Positions 35,881 to 46,754 of a stretch of DNA of 64,000 nt are shown here, piece by piece. The notes under the pieces were generated by a model that saw only the letters and a program-made list of their open reading frames with translations, did no database searches and had not been told where the DNA came from. Origin of the DNA: Macrobrachium rosenbergii (taxonomy: Eukaryota; Arthropoda; Malacostraca; Decapoda; Palaemonidae); the NCBI RefSeq assembly GCF_040412425.1, contig NC_089741.1, forward strand, positions 42,667,038 through 42,731,037. The letters are read 5' to 3'. The translations under genes were made by a program, and so were the position numbers. Numbering within the stretch: position 1 is the stretch's first letter; every line of letters begins with the position of its first letter.

Positions 35881-36570
35881 CAGACAAAGTGTCTCAAGTC
35901 TTTACCAAACTGCTCTCGAAGGAAAACATCTCCCTTTCCTGAAATGGATCCTGGTAACGGCCACAGCTGGCTACCTTTCCATTTCCAATTGCCAAAAATC
36001 GACTTTTGAAAATCCGGCAACACTTGAAATCTGTTTAGAATTACTCCCGTTATCTGCGTGGAAAACTGTTTGGCAATCAGAGCTAAATCATTTTGTGTGA
36101 CGACAGCGAGAAAGAAAAATGGCTGTCAGTATCTGAATCTTGAATTAACGGGACATGTGGCGCAAATTTCTTTAAGAGTGACTTCGTAAGACGTGGCAAC
36201 GCTGACAAAAGAGGCGGGAAATTCAATCTGGCAACGCTGACTTCCAGGCAAGGAAATTTAATCTAAAAAATTCACATCATATCATTAATGACGTTCTCCT
36301 TTTATGCAACCCCGCTACGTCGGCTCTGGATCATCAATCACTTCTCTTTTTTTAAGAAAAAAGGAAGGAAAAAAATTAGACGAAGGGTTTTAACACCCCA
36401 TTTTCCTCCCTAGGAAAATAAATAAATACCAAGAAGCGATGGCCCCAACATTTTCAAGGCAAAACAGGTTCCCTAAAAAAATCAGAAAAAAAATTCTCCC
36501 GTTAGTTAAGGGGGCGAAAGTAACCGTATTTTGTGTTTAACGGACCGATCAGACCCTGGACTGGAAAGGA

Positions 36571-36574
<4 letters not shown>
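35881..36574. other. Unassigned sequence
   Basis: TGGCAACGCTGAC occurs twice (about 36190 and 36229). The 76-codon plus frame at 35870-36100 begins in the repeat and has no recognised domain. Confidence 0.4.

Positions 36575-36627
<53 letters not shown>
36575..36627. repeat. (GA)n microsatellite
   Basis: Clean array of about 53 bp. Confidence 0.97.
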
Positions 36628-36630
<3 letters not shown>

Positions 36631-37658
36631 AAGTCTCCTAGAACCACTGCTACTTTTTCTTCGTTAGTGTCGTAACTTGACTCTGCAGTCTTCGATCGAA
36701 GCCATTTTTAACATTTCACGATCGTTTTAACTGACGTAAGAGGTACAAAAAAGCTAATGAATAACTGAATAAATCAATAAATAAATAAAATAATAAACAA
36801 ATAAACCTCGTGCTCCGTCCTTCTCACGAGAATATTGGCCTAATCTCTCGCATCCCACCAACCGTCTTGGCACAGAGTGGGCGACTTGAACTCGAACCAC
36901 CGCACCAAAGAAAATTGAAAAACCGCTCAACAAGTATAAATGATGGACGGCCGGTATGTAACTTTTCCTCCTAAGGAAACCGGCAAAAGAGAATAGGAAG
37001 GAAGAACATTAAATCTGGAATAGATAAAAGAAGAAAAACAGGAGGAAAACCGGTTTATTCACCGTTCGGGTAAAAGACGCGGGAAACGTTCAAATCCACC
37101 GGAATCCCAACGAAGCCTTCTGTTTGTTTACATTATTCATTCAGACGAGATTAGATACACACGCGTACACATACATTCACACACACACACACGCATACAC
37201 ACACGTACGCACGAGATGGGAAGGCATTCGTGCATGTCACGTGTGTCTCGCCATTGTTTACAGCGTAATACTTGGATGAATATTCTATTAGGAACGAAGT
37301 CGTCCGCGGGGCAGATTTAGCCGGACTGATACATTTCCAACGGGGGATTTTAACAGGCATCTAAATCATTTTACACATTACACCAACCAGAAGCTGTGCT
37401 AAATTAAGATTACTGTATTCTATCACTCTCAAAATGATTTTCAACTCAGCTACGCTGAATAAATGAGATTAAATTCCACTGAAACCAGATTATGCGTTTG
37501 CCTCAACAAGATTCTCTCCCCTTAAGCTGATGATAACATCATTAGACCCATAGATTTATGTTAACACCGTTAGACCTACATTGGATTCTAAGGTTGGTAA
37601 AATAAGATCAAAGGAAACTTTGAATCGAAAGATATATTTTACAAACTGAAAGAGTATG
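36628..37658. other. Unassigned sequence
   Basis: About 1 kb. A short (CA)n tract lies at about 37175-37204. No exon, RNA or repeat was recognised with confidence. Confidence 0.4.

Positions 37659-37754
<96 letters not shown>
37659..37754. repeat. (AT)n microsatellite
   Basis: Clean array of about 95 bp, with a second short AT run to 37770. Confidence 0.97.
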
Positions 37755-37891
37755 TATATATATATATATACTAACACCACTGATATTCAAATATATACAC
37801 AAAGGCAGCTTCCTTCTTAACAGAAACCTAATATCGCCAGACATTAATTTAACGGCTCTGCTATTCGTGTCTTACAAAGACGAGTATCGAT

Positions 37892-37892
<1 letters not shown>

Positions 37893-37947
<55 letters not shown>
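37893..37947. repeat. (CT)n microsatellite
   Basis: Clean array of about 55 bp. Confidence 0.97.
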
Positions 37948-37951
<4 letters not shown>

Positions 37952-38096
37952 CACGGAATTTCAAAATAGCAGATAACAAGTTATTGGAAGCCTTCCAACT
38001 CCGGTCGAAAGTGGCTGCGTTATTTTCCTTGTTATGTAACTAACAGCTATACACAAAAACACACACACACACAAGAATGAGGTCTTTTGGAACAAA

Positions 38097-38097
<1 letters not shown>

Positions 38098-38142
<45 letters not shown>
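38098..38142. repeat. (ATT)n microsatellite
   Basis: Clean array of about 45 bp. Confidence 0.97.
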
Positions 38143-38143
<1 letters not shown>

Positions 38144-38634
38144 GTAATACAAAACGCACCACAAAAACAATCCTATCGTTCGCCGAAGCCAATACCAAGA
38201 AAACGAACAATTTTGTCCGTTACTAACCCGCGTAAAATTCCCCCCCCCCAACACCAAAAACAATTGAAGATAATAAAAAAAATATTGATTTCATTTATTT
38301 TCCATTTCACACTTCATTAATCCCTCCGTTTATCACTTTAACATTTTTCCCTGGTCTTAATTGTCGCATCAGAAAGGATGGAGCGGTGGAAATAGGGGGC
38401 GTTCGCAATGGATGAATTATTGGAATAACGGGGAAAAAAAAAAAAAACAAAATGCGATGATAAGACGCTTCTGCAATTTTCGGGCGAGTGCTGACTTGCT
38501 TTCCGTTGAATGATGGGGAATTTTACGGTGTGTGTGCGTATGTGTGTGTATATATACATGCATACATATGTATACAAAGATATATACATACATATATGTG
38601 TAATTGCACTTTACAGAAAATTAACGTATACATT

Positions 38635-38637
<3 letters not shown>
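38143..38637. other. Unassigned sequence
   Basis: A-rich runs lie at 38272 and 38440-38455. AT/GT patches occur from 38530. No gene evidence. Confidence 0.4.
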
Positions 38638-38667
<30 letters not shown>

Positions 38668-38676
38668 CTTATAAAT

Positions 38677-38764
<88 letters not shown>

Positions 38765-38780
38765 AAACAATATATATATA
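38638..38780. repeat. (AT)n block
   Basis: About 140 bp with two short interruptions (near 38668 and 38760). Confidence 0.97.
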
Positions 38781-38962
38781 TAACCGCATCAAAGACAAAG
38801 ACAATGAAAATGACGAAAATGATAATGACGTTGACGATAATGAATAAATAACCCATGTCCTTCCGGCTCGGAATCCTCCCCGTCTTGCCGAGTTCCTGCC
38901 CAAAGAGACGGGAGGAAGTCCTAAAACTCACTTTTACACCAGTCTCTTTCACAGCTAGTTCC

Positions 38963-38967
<5 letters not shown>

Positions 38968-39020
<53 letters not shown>
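38968..39020. repeat. (CT)n microsatellite
   Basis: Clean array of about 53 bp. Confidence 0.97.
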
Positions 39021-39021
<1 letters not shown>

Positions 39022-39165
39022 GCTTCTATTATTGCGAGAGAACCGAGGCAGAAGTTATTCAAAATTTTGGATGCATTCCCAACTCTTGGCTGAGTTGCTA
39101 CAGTAGGCCTTTATGCCCTAGGCCTCTCGTTTAAGAAATTATGTATGTGTATGTTTGTATATATG

Positions 39166-39167
<2 letters not shown>

Positions 39168-39218
<51 letters not shown>
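39168..39218. repeat. (AT)n microsatellite
   Basis: Clean array of about 50 bp. Confidence 0.97.
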
Positions 39219-39220
<2 letters not shown>

Positions 39221-39641
39221 CTTTATTTTTATATAACTAATTAGCCTTTAATCTTTTTTTTACTTTTTACAATGTTTTAGATCTACTGACTCTGTTTCTT
39301 ATGTTAATACACATACACACACACCTGTGTATGTATATATGCATACATATATATATATATATACACACATACACATGTATGTATAGATTATATATATATA
39401 TATGTATATTATATAATACATATATACATACACATATATATAACATACAATAAAACTCCAGCCATTTTTCAACCCTTCATCCCTCCCTCTATACGAATCT
39501 TCTCGTAGCTCTCTCAAGATTCTCTTTATTTTATTTTTAGAAACAAGTTGTCTAGTACAGCTCAGTCAAGGCCAAAAAAAAAAAAAAAAAAAAAAGGGCC
39601 GTCAGGGGGAGGAATACATGCAACCTGTGAATCTTTGCAAC

Positions 39642-39683
<42 letters not shown>

Positions 39684-40298
39684 TGAAAATGCAATTCCTT
39701 TCGTTGAATATGCATGGGTGTGTCTGCGTGTAGTGTTTGTGTTTGCTTGTGTACGTGTATGTGTGTGTGTGTGGATGTATGTGTGTATGTGTGGACGTGT
39801 GTGTGTGTGTTGTGCCTATCTCTAGACTGTTTGTAAAAACAATAAAGGGAACACGCAGGGATTTCCCATTTCCATTTTATTTCAGAAGTTTATTTATTTA
39901 CGTATCACAAGACTTACAGTCTCGAAAGTCACTTTTGAAAGGGTTTGGTGCAGTAATTTCCCCTCATCGTAACAACCAGTAAATTATTTAGTATGTAAAA
40001 CATAATGCCACATCTGGGACATACTGTGAGTGAGTTGTACTAATTTCTCTGAATTACTCCAAAGATTACCCAGTTTTAATCTGCGTGTACTGAACAAATT
40101 TGGACGGAAGGGCGTGTGTGTGTATATATATATGTATATATATACATACATACATATAAACATTATGTATGTATATATACATATATAATACATAAATATA
40201 AAACATGTGTATACATATATACATACATGCATATAAACATTATGTATATATACATATACATATATAATACATAAATATAAAACATGTATGCATATATA

Positions 40299-40299
<1 letters not shown>
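39219..40299. other. Unassigned sequence with simple-repeat patches
   Basis: TATG/CATA patches lie at 39330-39445 and 40120-40290. The latter is a duplicated ATATAAACATTATGTATATA block of about 80 bp. A poly-A of about 22 bp is at 39575, (CT)n at 39646-39675 and (GT)n at 39755-39812. Confidence 0.5.

Positions 40300-40388
<89 letters not shown>
40300..40388. repeat. (AT)n microsatellite
   Basis: Clean array of about 85 bp. Confidence 0.97.
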
Positions 40389-40390
<2 letters not shown>

Positions 40391-41027
40391 ACTCTGCCTA
40401 CCAGGGTACCTAATACCTGGGATCAATAAGGAGAAATCAGGAGTGCTAAAGGTAACTGTGTCATTAGAGAAAGCGTTGTTTGTGCTTTCCTTTCTCGCTT
40501 TCTTTTCGCTTTCTTTCTTCGCCTTTAGGTTAAAGGTACAAGGAGCGCATTGTGATATAACGGGGAAATAGAAAAGAAAAATAAACATCCCATGTATAAA
40601 TACTGCAATCCTTTCTCTCACTGTGTCTAACCTATTTTCCCCCTCGCCTCTCCCTGACAAGTCTTTTATCGATTATTAAGTCGCACCAATCCACTTTAAA
40701 AAGAAAAATGTAAAAAAAAATAATAATAATAATAATACTAATAATACTACTACTAATAATAATATAAACACGCCATAATGTTGTCTGAAAGTAGAGAGAG
40801 ATATTTACCGGTTCCATAGCTTCCAGGATTCTAGTGGCATGTCCAATTTGTCATTTAGGAAAACTTTAAAATAAATAAAATATATATAGCTTGTTGGTAT
40901 GTAGTTTCGAAGAATAAAAATAAAAAAGATTAAAAAAAGGGGCTTCCCCCCCCGCAGTTCCTCACGAAGGCCCTTCCGGGCGAAGGGACGGAAGGGGGAA
41001 GAAGATAATATCTATCAATATTAGACC
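40389..41027. other. Unassigned sequence
   Basis: An AATAAT patch lies at 40716-40763. GCCCTTCCGGGCGAAGGGAC near 40970 is GC-rich. No gene was recognised. Confidence 0.4.
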
Positions 41028-41086
41028 CTGCTGCTGCTGCTGCTGCTGCCGCTGCTGCTGCCGCCGCCGCTGCTGCTGCTGCTGCA
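41028..41086. repeat. (CTG)n/(CCG) microsatellite
   Basis: About 19 triplets, mostly CTG with CCG interruptions. It is the only CTG array in the window, and no surrounding frame suggests a coding poly-Leu or poly-Ala tract. Confidence 0.97.
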
Positions 41087-41104
41087 GATTACAGCCAAAT
41101 GCAA

Positions 41105-41345
41105 TACATGTTACCAACATGTTCCAAGCATGTTTTCAACATGTTACCAGCATGTTATCAACATGTCACAAACATGTTTTCAACATGTCCCGAGCATGTT
41201 TTCAACACGTTACTGGCATGTTATCAACATGTTTTCAACGTGTTGGCAAGATGTTTTCAACATGTCCCCAACATGTTTTCAACATTTCCCTCACATGTCT
41301 TCAGCCTGTTTTCAACTTGTTTTCCCAACGTGTCTCCGACATGTT
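41105..41345. repeat. 11-bp minisatellite, about 21 copies
   Basis: Units are of the type AACATGTTTTC, AACATGTTACC, AACATGTCCCC and AGCATGTTTTC. Each has a near-palindromic ACATGT core spaced about one helical turn apart. Because 11 bp is not a multiple of three, all three plus frames cycle through the same 33-bp composite and stay open (three overlapping frames to 41430). These are artefacts. Confidence 0.93.
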
Positions 41346-42079
41346 ATTTTTTCCCATATGCATTTCCATAGATAAGAATCGTTCTTTCTCACGTTCCACC
41401 AAAGAATTAATTCATTCAGTCAGAGAATAATCAATAAAAGGTCTGTGACTTTATTCAATTTATATCAATTGTAATATATTGAAGAATAGGAAAGGTCTCC
41501 CGTTCTCCGCCAGGCCCTGACCCGCCCTAACCTCTCTGTCTCTCGTTTTTTGTGTGTGGTGTAATATGACAGGCAGTAGTACTCGCACGATGACGCGGCA
41601 GTACACTACTGCCACATAGATAGTTCACCGATGACGCCCAATTGCAATATTTGCAGTGTTTTCCTTTCGCCCTGTGTTCGAGAAACGATTTATTTTAACG
41701 CTACCGAGGGCGGCCTCGGAGCCTGGCGGAGAAGATCGAATATCGGGCTTTCTCTATACATTATAATATATTCTTTTGTAGTACATATATATCAGTATAG
41801 GCGCACATATATACGAATGTATAGAGATGTGTGTGCGCACGTAAGCGCCGCATGCGTCTACATACGTGAGTATATATGAGCGTGTATATAGTATTTTTTC
41901 TCATCATGTATATTGGAAAGGGTCCAAATGTTTTATTATATTTAAAGTATATTATGTATCATATTTGTGATACCCATATACATAATGTTAAAGATTACTT
42001 ACCGTATTCATGTAAAAAGACAATAAATGGCTAATATGAAGGCTCTCCTCATTTCTCTAACCCTTCCCGAGTTTACAGG
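41346..42079. other. Unassigned sequence
   Basis: No array or element was recognised. A small TATA/GTAT patch lies at 41760-41900. Confidence 0.4.
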
Positions 42080-42392
42080 ATAGAACAGAATGTAGAATTT
42101 AGGCCAAAGGCCAAGTGCTGGGACCTATGAGGTCATTCGGCGCTGAAACGGAAACTGACAGTAAAAAGGTTTGAAAGGTGTAACAGGAGGAAAACCTCGC
42201 AGTTACACTAAGAGTCAATTGTCGGGAGAGAGTGGATAGCAAGATGGAAGAAAGAGAATATGAACGGAGGTACAGTAAAAGGAATGAAAGGGGTTGCATC
42301 TAGGGACCTAAGGATTGGACGCTGCAAAGAACTTTAAGTAATGTCTGCAGTGCACCGCACGAGTTGTGCTGACGGCACCACACTATGGAGTT
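42080..42392 (+). mobile_element. Interspersed family A, copy 2
   Basis: AGAATTTAGGCCAAAGGCCA... through GACGGCACCACACTATGG. Contains AGTGCTGGGACCTATGAGGT, TTGAAAGGTGTAACAGGAGG, AAAACCTCGCAGTTACACTA, GGAGGTACAGTAAAAGGAAT and GGGGTTGCATCTAGGGACC. Full-length compared with the other copies, with no coding potential beyond an antisense frame shared by the family. Confidence 0.9.
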
Positions 42393-42454
42393 CTCAAGTT
42401 TATAAATCAATAGACAAAAAGAGATAGATAAATTGACAGATATACGTAAATAGA

Positions 42455-42498
42455 TAGACAGACAGATAGATAGGTAGGTAGATAGATAGATAGATAGA
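42455..42498. repeat. (GATA)n-like microsatellite
   Basis: GATAGACAGACAGATAGATAGGTAG-type tetranucleotides, just downstream of family A copy 2. Confidence 0.9.
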
Positions 42499-42560
42499 GG
42501 TCATCACTTAACCTCACCAGTAAAAGTGACAAGGTTCCAGTTCTGCTGAATCGCTGATAC

Positions 42561-42890
42561 CCCATACTGACCTAAAAACCGAATTCTGAACCTGGTGGTC
42601 AGCTGACTGTGGTGGGTAGTAGCCATGGTCAAAAGGAGCATGGGACTAGCGAACCCATCTCATAATGCTAGCCAAAATGAGAAAGGTTAATGACTTTTAG
42701 TTGCGAACTAAAAAACACTATTAAACACTAAAGTACTACTGACCTAAGGCACTGATTTAAGTACCTGGTGATCAGCTGACTGTCAGTGGGTAGCAGCCAT
42801 GGTTAAAAAGAGCATGAGTCTAGCAACCGCATCTCAAAATACTCGCTGGAAGGGAAAAAAGGCAGATGCCTTTTAGTTATAAACTAAAAA
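42561..42890. repeat. Dispersed repeat family D, tandem pair of about 165-175 bp
   Basis: Copies at about 42561-42715 and 42736-42890 share CTGACCTAA, ACCTGGTG(G/A)TCAGCTGACTG, GGGTAG(T/C)AGCCATGGT(C/T)A, GAGCATG(G)GACTAGC-like, CATCTCA(T/A)AAT and CTTTTAGTT. A third, partial copy lies at 32230-32315. Confidence 0.82.
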
Positions 42891-43250
42891 TGGTTTTAAA
42901 TACTCAAGTTCATCCTCTTTTACACAGACCCCCTACACACCAACTATATATAACTTCGACCACAAAGAGAATAATTACGAAAACGCTCGGCCACAGACGA
43001 TAACATCATTCGAATGAAAAGAGTGATAAAAAAGTGGACCAACGAGGCCGCCAGCGCTACGAAGTTACAGGGACACCGAATGACCACGGAATGAAAATGC
43101 AAATGTCCTCCTCTGCTACACATTCGAGCTGACAGCTGTAATACAGCTGTCATAACAGCTGTCATACACAAGTGGTCTTGGTGTCCTGTTTAATCTTTAT
43201 ACTATAAAATGAACTACAGTTTATCTCATATACTCTTCCTCCTTGTGACA

Positions 43251-43431
43251 ATGGTAGTCTACGGGTGATGAACTTCACTTTTTTACTTATTGTCGTCATC
43301 CAGCCCGTGGACTTTCTCTGTCACTAGTAGCCCTTATATAGAATAAAATACGGTAGTCTACGGGTGATGAATTCCACTTTTTTACTTATTGTCGTCATCC
43401 AGCCCGTGGACTTTCTCTGTCACTAGTGGCC
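43251..43431. repeat. Tandem duplication, about 101-bp unit
   Basis: GGTAGTCTACGGGTGATGAA at about 43252 and 43351, each followed by (C/T)TTCACTTTTTTACTTATTG, TCGTCATCCAGCCCGTGGAC and TTTCTCTGTCACTAGT. Nearly identical, so recent. Confidence 0.95.
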
Positions 43432-43433
43432 GT

Positions 43434-43711
43434 CAGAATAAAATGCACAACTTAGGCCGAAGGCCAATCGCTGAGACTGATGTGGTTATCCAGCGCTGAA
43501 AGGGAAACTGAAAATAAAAGGAGGAAAACCTCGCAGTTGCACTAAGAAAACTGTCAGGAGAGGCTGGAGTCAGATGGAAGAAAGAGAATATGAACGGGGA
43601 TACAGTAAAAGGAACGAAAGGGGTTGCACCAAGGGGCCGAAGGGACGCCGCAAAGAACCTTAAGCAATGGGCGTCAGGTGCGCTGACGGCAGTGCCTCTC
43701 TATGGGAGGGG
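43434..43711 (+). mobile_element. Interspersed family A, copy 3
   Basis: A slightly shortened copy starting ACTTAGGCCGAAGGCCAATC and ending GTGCGCTGACGGCAGTG. The TTGAAAGGTGTAACAGG block is deleted, joining GAAAATAAAAGGAGG directly. More diverged than copy 2. Confidence 0.85.
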
Positions 43712-43864
43712 TCCAATGTGAGTATGAAGAATGCTTGGTAGAAAATATGGGACACCAGTACGTAACGTCCATCAAGTGGGAATTTGATATCCCGACCCCC
43801 TCCTACATGACCGTCGCTAGTGATTGATAATAATATAGAAGAGACACTCTAAACAACAATAACA

Positions 43865-43870
43865 ACAACA

Positions 43871-43912
<42 letters not shown>
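43865..43912. repeat. (AAT)n microsatellite
   Basis: AACAACAAC then AATAAT units, directly upstream of the fossil retrotransposon segment. Confidence 0.95.
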
Positions 43913-43913
<1 letters not shown>

Positions 43914-44270
43914 GACCAGACGTAACGTTGATTGACAAAATCAAGAAGAAAGTATCAATCACTGATGTGGCAATACCACGGGACACCAGAGTAGATGAGA
44001 AAGAAAGAGAAAAAATTGACAAGTATCAAGACCTGAAAATCGAAATATGAAGGATATGGAATATGGCAGTGGAAATTGTACCCAAAATCACAGGAACACT
44101 AGGCACGATCCCAAGATCCCTGAAAAAGAATCTGGAAAAACTAAATGCCGAAATAGCTCCAAGACTCATGCAGAAGAGTGTGCTACTAGAAACAGCGCAC
44201 ATAGTGAGAAAAGTGATGGACTCCTGGGGAGGCAGGACGCAACCCGGAACCCCACACTAAAAACCACCCA
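43913..44270 (+). pseudogene. Fossil non-LTR retrotransposon C-terminus (PD-(D/E)xK-like)
   Basis: Plus-strand reading gives RPDVTLIDKIKKK, ITDVAIPRDTRV and EKEREKIDKYQDLK from about 43915, a stop at 44047, then WNMAVEIVPKITGTLGTI, RSLKKNLEKL, MQKSVLLETAHIVRKVMD. The RPD...D...DV...K..KY pattern followed by a VIPVVIGALGTIPK-like motif is what I know from the C-terminal restriction-like endonuclease region of R2/NeSL-type and related non-LTR retrotransposons. The intact domain nicks target DNA for target-primed reverse transcription. The piece is 5'-truncated: the reverse transcriptase is absent and an (AAT)n array sits at the junction. It has one internal stop and ends at GGATGACTGTGATAAAAAAA followed by AATAATAAT, which resembles a retrotransposon tail. 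The two overlapping open frames at 44047-44439 and 44063-44260 are parts of this segment in shifted frames. The family match is strong; the clade is uncertain. Confidence 0.7.
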
Positions 44271-44315
44271 GTCGAATAGGATGACTGTGATAAAAAAAAA
44301 AATAATAATAATATT
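44271..44315 (+). other. Tail of the fossil retrotransposon
   Basis: ATGACTGTGATAAAAAAAAA followed by AATAATAATAAT directly after the coding remnant, consistent with a simple-repeat 3' terminus. Confidence 0.55.
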
Positions 44316-44794
44316 TTTCTCTCGGAGAATGAAAACTCCACGGAGAATGATCTCCACATTTCAGTTACCATCTCTGTTACTCTGGAACTCAAGCCCAAAA
44401 GAGAGGGGACCTGCTAACTTCCCCCAAAATCCCCCATGAAGGCGGAGCTTTGTCTACCTCCTTATTGCGTCAGCAGGTGAATTGCCGTAACGAGCAGGTA
44501 CCTCTAAGATACGTCATCGCCTACGTAGTTACCCCAGGTGGGAGGGTAGACCTTGTCTCTCTCGGCCTTGCTGTAACTGGTATGATGTCTTTCGTTATTC
44601 GTCCGAAATAAAACTACACATGCCTGCAATTGCTTTCCTCTCCAAGAGTGACAAACATCGGCGTGTTACTGGCAGAATGCAGTAACCCTGAAAAATTAGC
44701 TACCCAAAAGATAGAGAAAACTCTATACATCAACTGAATGCAGCTGATGTGCCTAACGCCTTCAATGCTACATGCCCGAACTTGAAAGAAGGTC

Positions 44795-44796
<2 letters not shown>
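44316..44796. other. Unassigned sequence
   Basis: No named feature. Confidence 0.4.

Positions 44797-44854
<58 letters not shown>
44797..44854. repeat. (AT)n microsatellite
   Basis: Clean array of about 58 bp. Confidence 0.97.
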
Positions 44855-44856
<2 letters not shown>

Positions 44857-44937
44857 AGAGGTAATCCCAATAAGGACTCAAGAGGTAATAATACAGTAAG
44901 TATATAAATGTGTGCTGGAAAAATTTAAGTGACGTTG

Positions 44938-44938
44938 A

Positions 44939-44994
<56 letters not shown>

Positions 44995-45020
44995 GCAGCA
45001 GCAGTAGTAGTAGCAGCAAC
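44938..45020. repeat. (ATT)n followed by AGC/AGT triplets
   Basis: ATT at about 44938-44994, then AGCAGCAGCAGTAGTAGTAGCAGC. A switch between two triplet types. Confidence 0.96.
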
Positions 45021-45524
45021 GGAAATAGGAAAGGTAAGAGCAAATAAGATAAAAAAAAAAAAGGTAAAAATGTAAAAATGAATAAAAAAAAATATTTTAA
45101 CCCACAATCAACCCTAGAAATAGTTGACGTCCTTGCTGTCAGATCAAGCTGGCCTTGGTCCAGCACGGGCTCTTGCTCTTAAAAAGTATCACCGAGTCCA
45201 AAAACGCCAAAACTGTGTATGCGTGAATAACAAACATATACTTAGTCATTATCTGCTACCTAAATGAATAAACAGAAGCAAAATAACCTAAGAAATGAGG
45301 GAGTGACTGATAACATCGTCAGCTAACGAATACTACCATGACAATTTTATCCAAGCGACGGAACAGAACGGAACAGAACCAGTCACAACACCGAAAATAC
45401 GACAGATCTTGAGCAAAAACTTACAGATGAGAAGGGGAAAGGGAAAACTAATTATATCAGCCCACCTCAGAGGTTTTGGGAAGATTTCTAGGAAGTCAAG
45501 GTAAGGACGGGGTAAGTGAGGAAG

Positions 45525-45528
<4 letters not shown>
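45021..45528. other. Unassigned sequence
   Basis: A-runs lie near 45050 and 45085. No gene evidence. Confidence 0.4.

Positions 45529-45597
<69 letters not shown>
45529..45597. repeat. (GA)n microsatellite
   Basis: Clean array of about 69 bp, flanked on both sides by related GTCAGGTAAGGA(G/C) phrases (about 45496 and 45606). Confidence 0.97.
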
Positions 45598-45599
<2 letters not shown>

Positions 45600-45835
45600 A
45601 TAAGAAGTCAGGTAAGGAGGAAGGTGGAAATTAATCAGAGAGAAAGGGTGAGTCCAGAGAAGTCCCAAGAGTTAGTATGAGAGATAATTGAATAGACTTG
45701 CAGAGAGAAATGGAAGATGAGAGAAAATTAGGCAGGACATCTCTGAAGAGACGGGGGCTATTCCCCTGAGGAGAATAAAACATGTCAAAAGAAAGTTACT
45801 TGGATACTAATAGTGAAAATTATACACTACGAGGG

Positions 45836-46036
45836 GAACGGAGTTTAGGTCAAAGGGCAAGCGCTGGGACCTATGAGATCATTCAGCGCTGGAAGGGAAA
45901 TTGAGCGTAAGAGGTTTGAAAGGTGTAACAGGAGGAAAACCTCGCAGCTGCACTATGAAACGATTGTTAGGAGAGGGTGGATAGCAAGATGGAAGAATTA
46001 TGATAATATGATGGAGGTACAGTAAAAGGAATACAA
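45836..46036 (+). mobile_element. Interspersed family A, copy 4 (3'-truncated)
   Basis: AGTTTAGGTCAAAGGGCAAG, CGCTGGGACCTATGAGATCA, TTGAAAGGTGTAACAGGAGG and GAGGTACAGTAAAAGGAATA, then loss of the 3' third. Copy 5 begins about 35 bp later. Confidence 0.88.
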
Positions 46037-46069
46037 TACGATGGGGGAACAGACTTTGCTTGGCTGATT

Positions 46070-46425
46070 AACAAAATTTAGGATGTCAAGCCAAGCACTG
46101 GGGCACTTTCCGGCCATTCAGCGCTCAAGACAAGAGAAAACATGGAGTTGGAGGGGTTGGACAGCAAGATAAAGAGGTCCAGAAAATAAATGATATGACG
46201 TACAAGGATCTAAAGGTGGAATTAGGAGAAAACCCCACAGTGGCACCAAGAGGTAACAGTCAGAGAGGATGGACAGCAAGACTGAAGAAAGGAAGCAGGA
46301 ACGGAGGTAAAGTAAAAGGTTAAAAACTGAGCGCAGCTAGGGTCCCAGGGACACTGCACACACCTTCTTGTAATGCTTACATTGCACCATGTGAGGCGCA
46401 CTGACGACACTAGGCCTACCCCCAA
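46070..46425 (+). mobile_element. Interspersed family A, copy 5 (rearranged)
   Basis: AATTTAGGATGTCAAGCCAA, GCACTGGGGC, CCATTCAGCGCTCAAG, GTCAGAGAGGATGGACAGCA, CGGAGGTAAAGTAAAAGG and GCACCATGTGAGGCGCACTG. It carries an internal duplication of the GGAGTTGGAGGGGTTGGACA / AGAGAGGATGGACAGCAAGA region. The TAGGCCTA octamer follows the 3' end. Confidence 0.8.
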
Positions 46426-46455
46426 CGACAAAGAGGTAGGAATTGGAACTGGAAA

Positions 46456-46754
46456 ATAAAATTTAAGCCAGAGGCCAAGCGCTGGGACCTATGAGGTCAT
46501 TCAGGGCTGAAAGGGAAATTGAAAGGAAGGTAGGTTTCAAAGGTGTAACAGGAGGAAGACCTCGCAGTTGCACTACGAAACAATTGTTGGGAGAGAGTGG
46601 AAGGTAAGATGAAAGAAAGAGAATATGAATGGAGGTGCAGTAAAAGAAATGAAAGGGGTTGCAACTAGAGGCAGAAGGGCCGCTGCAAACTCCATTTAAT
46701 AATGCCTGTATTGCGCCACGTGAGGTGCACTGACGGCACTAGGCCTAACTCCAA
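46456..46754 (+). mobile_element. Interspersed family A, copy 6
   Basis: AAATTTAAGCCAGAGGCCAA, GCGCTGGGACCTATGAGGTC, CAAAGGTGTAACAGGAGGAA, TGCACTACGAAACAATTGTT, GGAGGTGCAGTAAAAGAAAT and GCCACGTGAGGTGCACTGAC. Full-length, ending in CACTAGGCCTAACTCC. It has the same 3' context as copy 5, so copies 5 and 6 may have arisen by tandem duplication. Confidence 0.9.

Noticed and set aside
36880..36910. Reverse-strand box-B-like GGTTCGAGTTCAAGTC
   Set aside because: No box A at the right distance and no tRNA fold; a chance match is likely.
40970..41345. CTG array plus adjacent 241-bp open stretch as a coding poly-Leu protein
   Set aside because: All three frames are open because the unit is 11 bp; CTG and the 11-bp array are not joined in one meaningful frame.
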